Shown here piece after piece: positions 6,893 through 8,480 of a stretch of DNA of 8,480 nt. A program made the translations under genes and the position numbers. The stretch covers positions 1-8,480 of the forward strand of contig JAFWDX010000165.1 in the NCBI GenBank assembly GCA_017515945.1, in the 5' to 3' direction. Origin of the DNA: Blautia sp. (GTDB taxonomy: Bacteria > Bacillota > Clostridia > Lachnospirales > Lachnospiraceae). The stretch's first letter is position 1, and each line of letters begins with the position of its first letter. The notes under the pieces are model-generated. The model did no database searches. It was not told where the DNA came from and worked only from the letters and a program-made list of their open reading frames with translations.

Positions 6893-6955
6893 TGAATAGT
6901 TACCCTTCTTCGGAGTTCACATTTTGTTTATCTTTCATTCATGATTTGTTTGGAA

Positions 6956-6970
6956 GGCCAGACCTCATTT
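6956..6970. repeat. Copy B of the GGCCAGACC(C/T)CATTT motif
   Basis: GGCCAGACCTCATTT matches 14 of 15 bases of the motif at 13-27 in the same orientation. The palindromic character is weaker here (GG instead of GGGG on the left arm), as in a decayed dispersed repeat. It lies just upstream of the -35 of the symporter promoter. Confidence 0.4.
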
Positions 6971-6979
6971 ATGTTGAGG
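6963..6979. promoter_or_regulatory. Small inverted repeat overlapping the symporter -35
   Basis: CCTCA (6963-6967) and TGAGG (6975-6979) form a 5-bp interrupted palindrome with a 7-nt centre that covers the proposed -35 TTGAGG. It is in the right place to be an operator, but such a short match can arise by chance. Confidence 0.25.
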
Positions 6980-7003
6980 GACAAGCCACGTTTATGCTAT
7001 CAT
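6974..7003 (+). promoter_or_regulatory. Probable promoter of the AGCS symporter gene
   Basis: TTGAGG (6974-6979) and TATCAT (6998-7003) are 18 nt apart, and the -10 is preceded by TGC, giving an extended -10 element. An alternative -10, TATAAG, overlaps at 7003-7008. The leader to the ATG would be about 40 nt and includes the strong AAGGAGG ribosome binding site at 7037-7043. Confidence 0.5.
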
Positions 7004-7049
7004 ATAAGATATCGTATCAGTATCAAACCAAATAAAAAGGAGGCACACA

Positions 7050-8462
7050 ATGCTGATGAAATTACTTACCGTAATTGATGACGTAATGTATTACCCCATT
7101 CTGATCATAGTCATGGCGATCGCCGGGCTGTATTTCACGGTCCGAACCAGATTTGTCCAGATCCGGCTCCTGGGAGAATCATGCCGGCTGATCATGGAGA
7201 AGCCGGCCGACAAGCAGCATGTATCCTCTTTTCAGGCCCTGATGGTGTCTACCGCCTCCCGTGTCGGTACTGGCAATATCGTCGGCGTCTCCACAGCTAT
7301 CTGTCTGGGCGGCCCAGGCGCGGTTTTCTGGATGTGGCTCATGTGCATCATAGGTGCTTCTTCGGCTTTCGTGGAGAGTACCCTGGCCCAGATCTACAAA
7401 AGGAAAGAAAAGGACGGCAGCTGCTACGGCGGACCGGCGTATTATATCGAACAGGCCCTGCATGCGCCATGGCTTTCCATCCTTTTCTGCATCTGCCTGA
7501 TCGCCACCTACGCAGTAGGCTTTAATCTCCTGTGCTCCTATAATCTGCAGTCCACCTTTGCCGCTTACAGCTTTTATGATAAGACAAAAACTCCCATCAT
7601 CATCGGACTTATCCTCGCTGTCCTCGTCGGTTATTGCCTGATGGGCGGAGGTAAAAAGATCGTCCGGCTGACTGAGGTGGTGGTTCCGTTCATGGGACTT
7701 TTCTACGTGGCAATTTCCCTGATCGTCATTCTGGTGCATGTGGGCAACATCCCCTCCATGTTTGTGACGATCTTTAAGGACGCCTTCAACTTCAAAGCGA
7801 TCTTTGGCGGCATGTCCGGCTCCTGCCTCATCTACGGTGTCAAACGTGGCCTTTATTCAAACGAAGCCGGTGTGGGTTCTGCACCGAACGCATCCGCGTC
7901 TGCCGTCGTCACCCATCCTGTCAAGCAGGGTCTGGTCCAGACGGTATCCGTCTACATTGACACCATGCTTCTGTGTACGGCAACGGCGCTCATGTGCCTG
8001 AGCTCAGGGGTTGAGATCTCAAACGAAGTCAATGGAACACCTTATGTGCAGAATGCTCTTTCCACCGTTTTCGGCTCACTCGGACCCCTGTTCATCACGA
8101 TCGCAATGATCCTCTTTGCCTTTACCACGCTGCTGGGAAATCTCTACTATGTAGACAATGCCCTGATCTACATGAACGGAAAGAAACGACCCGGGAATCT
8201 TTTCATGAAGGTATTTTATATCGTCTGCGTCCTTGTCATCTTCTTTGGCGCGGTCATTCCGATGGACGCCGCCTGGGCCTCGGCTGACATCACCATGGGA
8301 CTGATGACCCTGATCAACCTGCCCTGCTGCTTTATCATGTTTGATACGGCCAGGAAAGCACTGACTGACTACGAAAAACAGAAAAAAGAGGGAAAGAATC
8401 CAGAGTTTAAAGCTGCTGACATCGGACTGGACGAAAGCATCCTCAGTTACTGGGGACGGTAA
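7050..8462 (+). CDS. AGCS-family sodium:alanine/glycine symporter
   Basis: A 470-residue polytopic membrane protein of the alanine/glycine:cation symporter family (TC 2.A.25), which imports small neutral amino acids with Na+. Family signatures: the N-terminal RTRFVQIRLL region (32-41); ALMVSTASRVGTGNIVGV (63-80) with the conserved GTGNI; GGPAYYIEQAL (127-137); GVKRGLYSNEAGVGSAPNA (263-281) and THPVKQGLVQ (288-297). About ten or more hydrophobic helices are visible from residue 12 to 432, with a charged cytoplasmic tail (433-470). Length is typical. One oddity is the segment FAFTTLLGNLYYVDNA (356-371): many family members have a GWxYYGE-type sequence here, whereas this one has GNLYYVDN, so substrate preference may differ from alanine/glycine. 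AAGGAGG lies 6 nt before the ATG, fixing the start. The gene stands alone and diverges from the YunG-recQ operon; a copy of the 29-bp palindrome begins 3 nt after its stop. Confidence 0.93.
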   Translation: MLMKLLTVIDDVMYYPILIIVMAIAGLYFTVRTRFVQIRLLGESCRLIMEKPADKQHVSSFQALMVSTASRVGTGNIVGVSTAICLGGPGAVFWMWLMCIIGASSAFVESTLAQIYKRKEKDGSCYGGPAYYIEQALHAPWLSILFCICLIATYAVGFNLLCSYNLQSTFAAYSFYDKTKTPIIIGLILAVLVGYCLMGGGKKIVRLTEVVVPFMGLFYVAISLIVILVHVGNIPSMFVTIFKDAFNFKAIFGGMSGSCLIYGVKRGLYSNEAGVGSAPNASASAVVTHPVKQGLVQTVSVYIDTMLLCTATALMCLSSGVEISNEVNGTPYVQNALSTVFGSLGPLFITIAMILFAFTTLLGNLYYVDNALIYMNGKKRPGNLFMKVFYIVCVLVIFFGAVIPMDAAWASADITMGLMTLINLPCCFIMFDTARKALTDYEKQKKEGKNPEFKAADIGLDESILSYWGR

Positions 8463-8465
8463 AAA

Positions 8466-8480
8466 TGAGTCACGGGGACA
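8466..8480 (+). repeat. REP-like palindrome, copy 3, cut by the window end
   Basis: TGAGTCACGGGGACA matches 14 of the first 15 bases of copy 1 (C for G at base 8) in the same orientation. It starts 3 nt after the symporter stop. If complete, the stem would sit at the 3' end of the symporter mRNA, where it could act in mRNA 3'-end formation or stability. Confidence 0.7.

Larger units (their letters stand above)
6656..7049. other. Divergent intergenic region without a gene
   Basis: These 394 bases separate the leftward YunG-recQ unit from the rightward symporter. From left to right they hold the leader and promoter of the leftward operon, two inverted copies of a 29-bp palindrome plus a partial unit (6747-6839), a stretch with small palindromes and an 8-bp direct repeat (6861-6920), a second short repeat motif (6956-6970), and the likely symporter promoter and ribosome binding site. 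I see no credible small ORF or known riboswitch fold. Confidence 0.8.

Noticed and set aside
6841..7049. Possible glycine riboswitch upstream of the AGCS symporter, prompted by CGAAGGCA near 6870
   Set aside because: Glycine riboswitches often control such genes, but the conserved aptamer core and the flanking GGAGAG/CTCTC-type pairing are missing, and the proposed promoter lies downstream of this stretch, so it would not be transcribed with the gene from that start.

Overview
The window looks like chromosomal DNA from a low-to-mid GC Gram-positive anaerobe, most likely a clostridium of the Lachnospiraceae type. This is inferred from the strong AGGAGG ribosome binding sites, the protein family mix (YunG-like, LURP-one/YxjI-like, a RecQ with an extra C-terminal domain, a large hybrid histidine kinase, an AGCS symporter) and a base composition near 50% GC. 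No rRNA, tRNA, CRISPR array, transposase or phage gene is visible.

Layout. Four genes run leftward (minus strand) from a promoter near 6710-6738. In order of transcription they are a YunG-like small protein with a possible Cys-His-Asp triad (6655-6230), a 751-residue RecQ helicase starting only 9 nt downstream (6220-3965), a 1023-residue membrane hybrid histidine kinase with two receiver domains (3813-742), and a 201-residue LURP-one/YxjI-like protein (632-27). The first two are almost certainly co-transcribed. The gaps before the kinase (151 nt) and before the LURP-one gene (109 nt) could hold promoters, but I see none that is convincing. An 11-bp perfect stem-loop spans the kinase stop codon. 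One gene runs rightward: an AGCS-family sodium:amino-acid symporter (7050-8462) with its own likely promoter and a strong ribosome binding site.

The most distinctive DNA is the 394-bp divergent intergenic region (6656-7049). It holds two 29-bp palindromic repeats that are inverted relative to each other and differ at one base, plus a partial third unit. The same repeat starts again 3 nt after the symporter stop codon and is cut by the window end, so the symporter is bracketed by copies. These look like REP-type dispersed palindromes. A second short motif (GGCCAGACC followed by C/T and CATTT) occurs both at the left window edge and upstream of the symporter.

Functionally the genes do not form an obvious single pathway: DNA repair/recombination (RecQ), environmental sensing (kinase), a putative membrane- or lipid-associated LURP-one protein, and amino-acid uptake. 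I found no clear new defence or mobile system. The most notable items are the repeat architecture, the RecQ C-terminal extension, and the atypical signature in the symporter.
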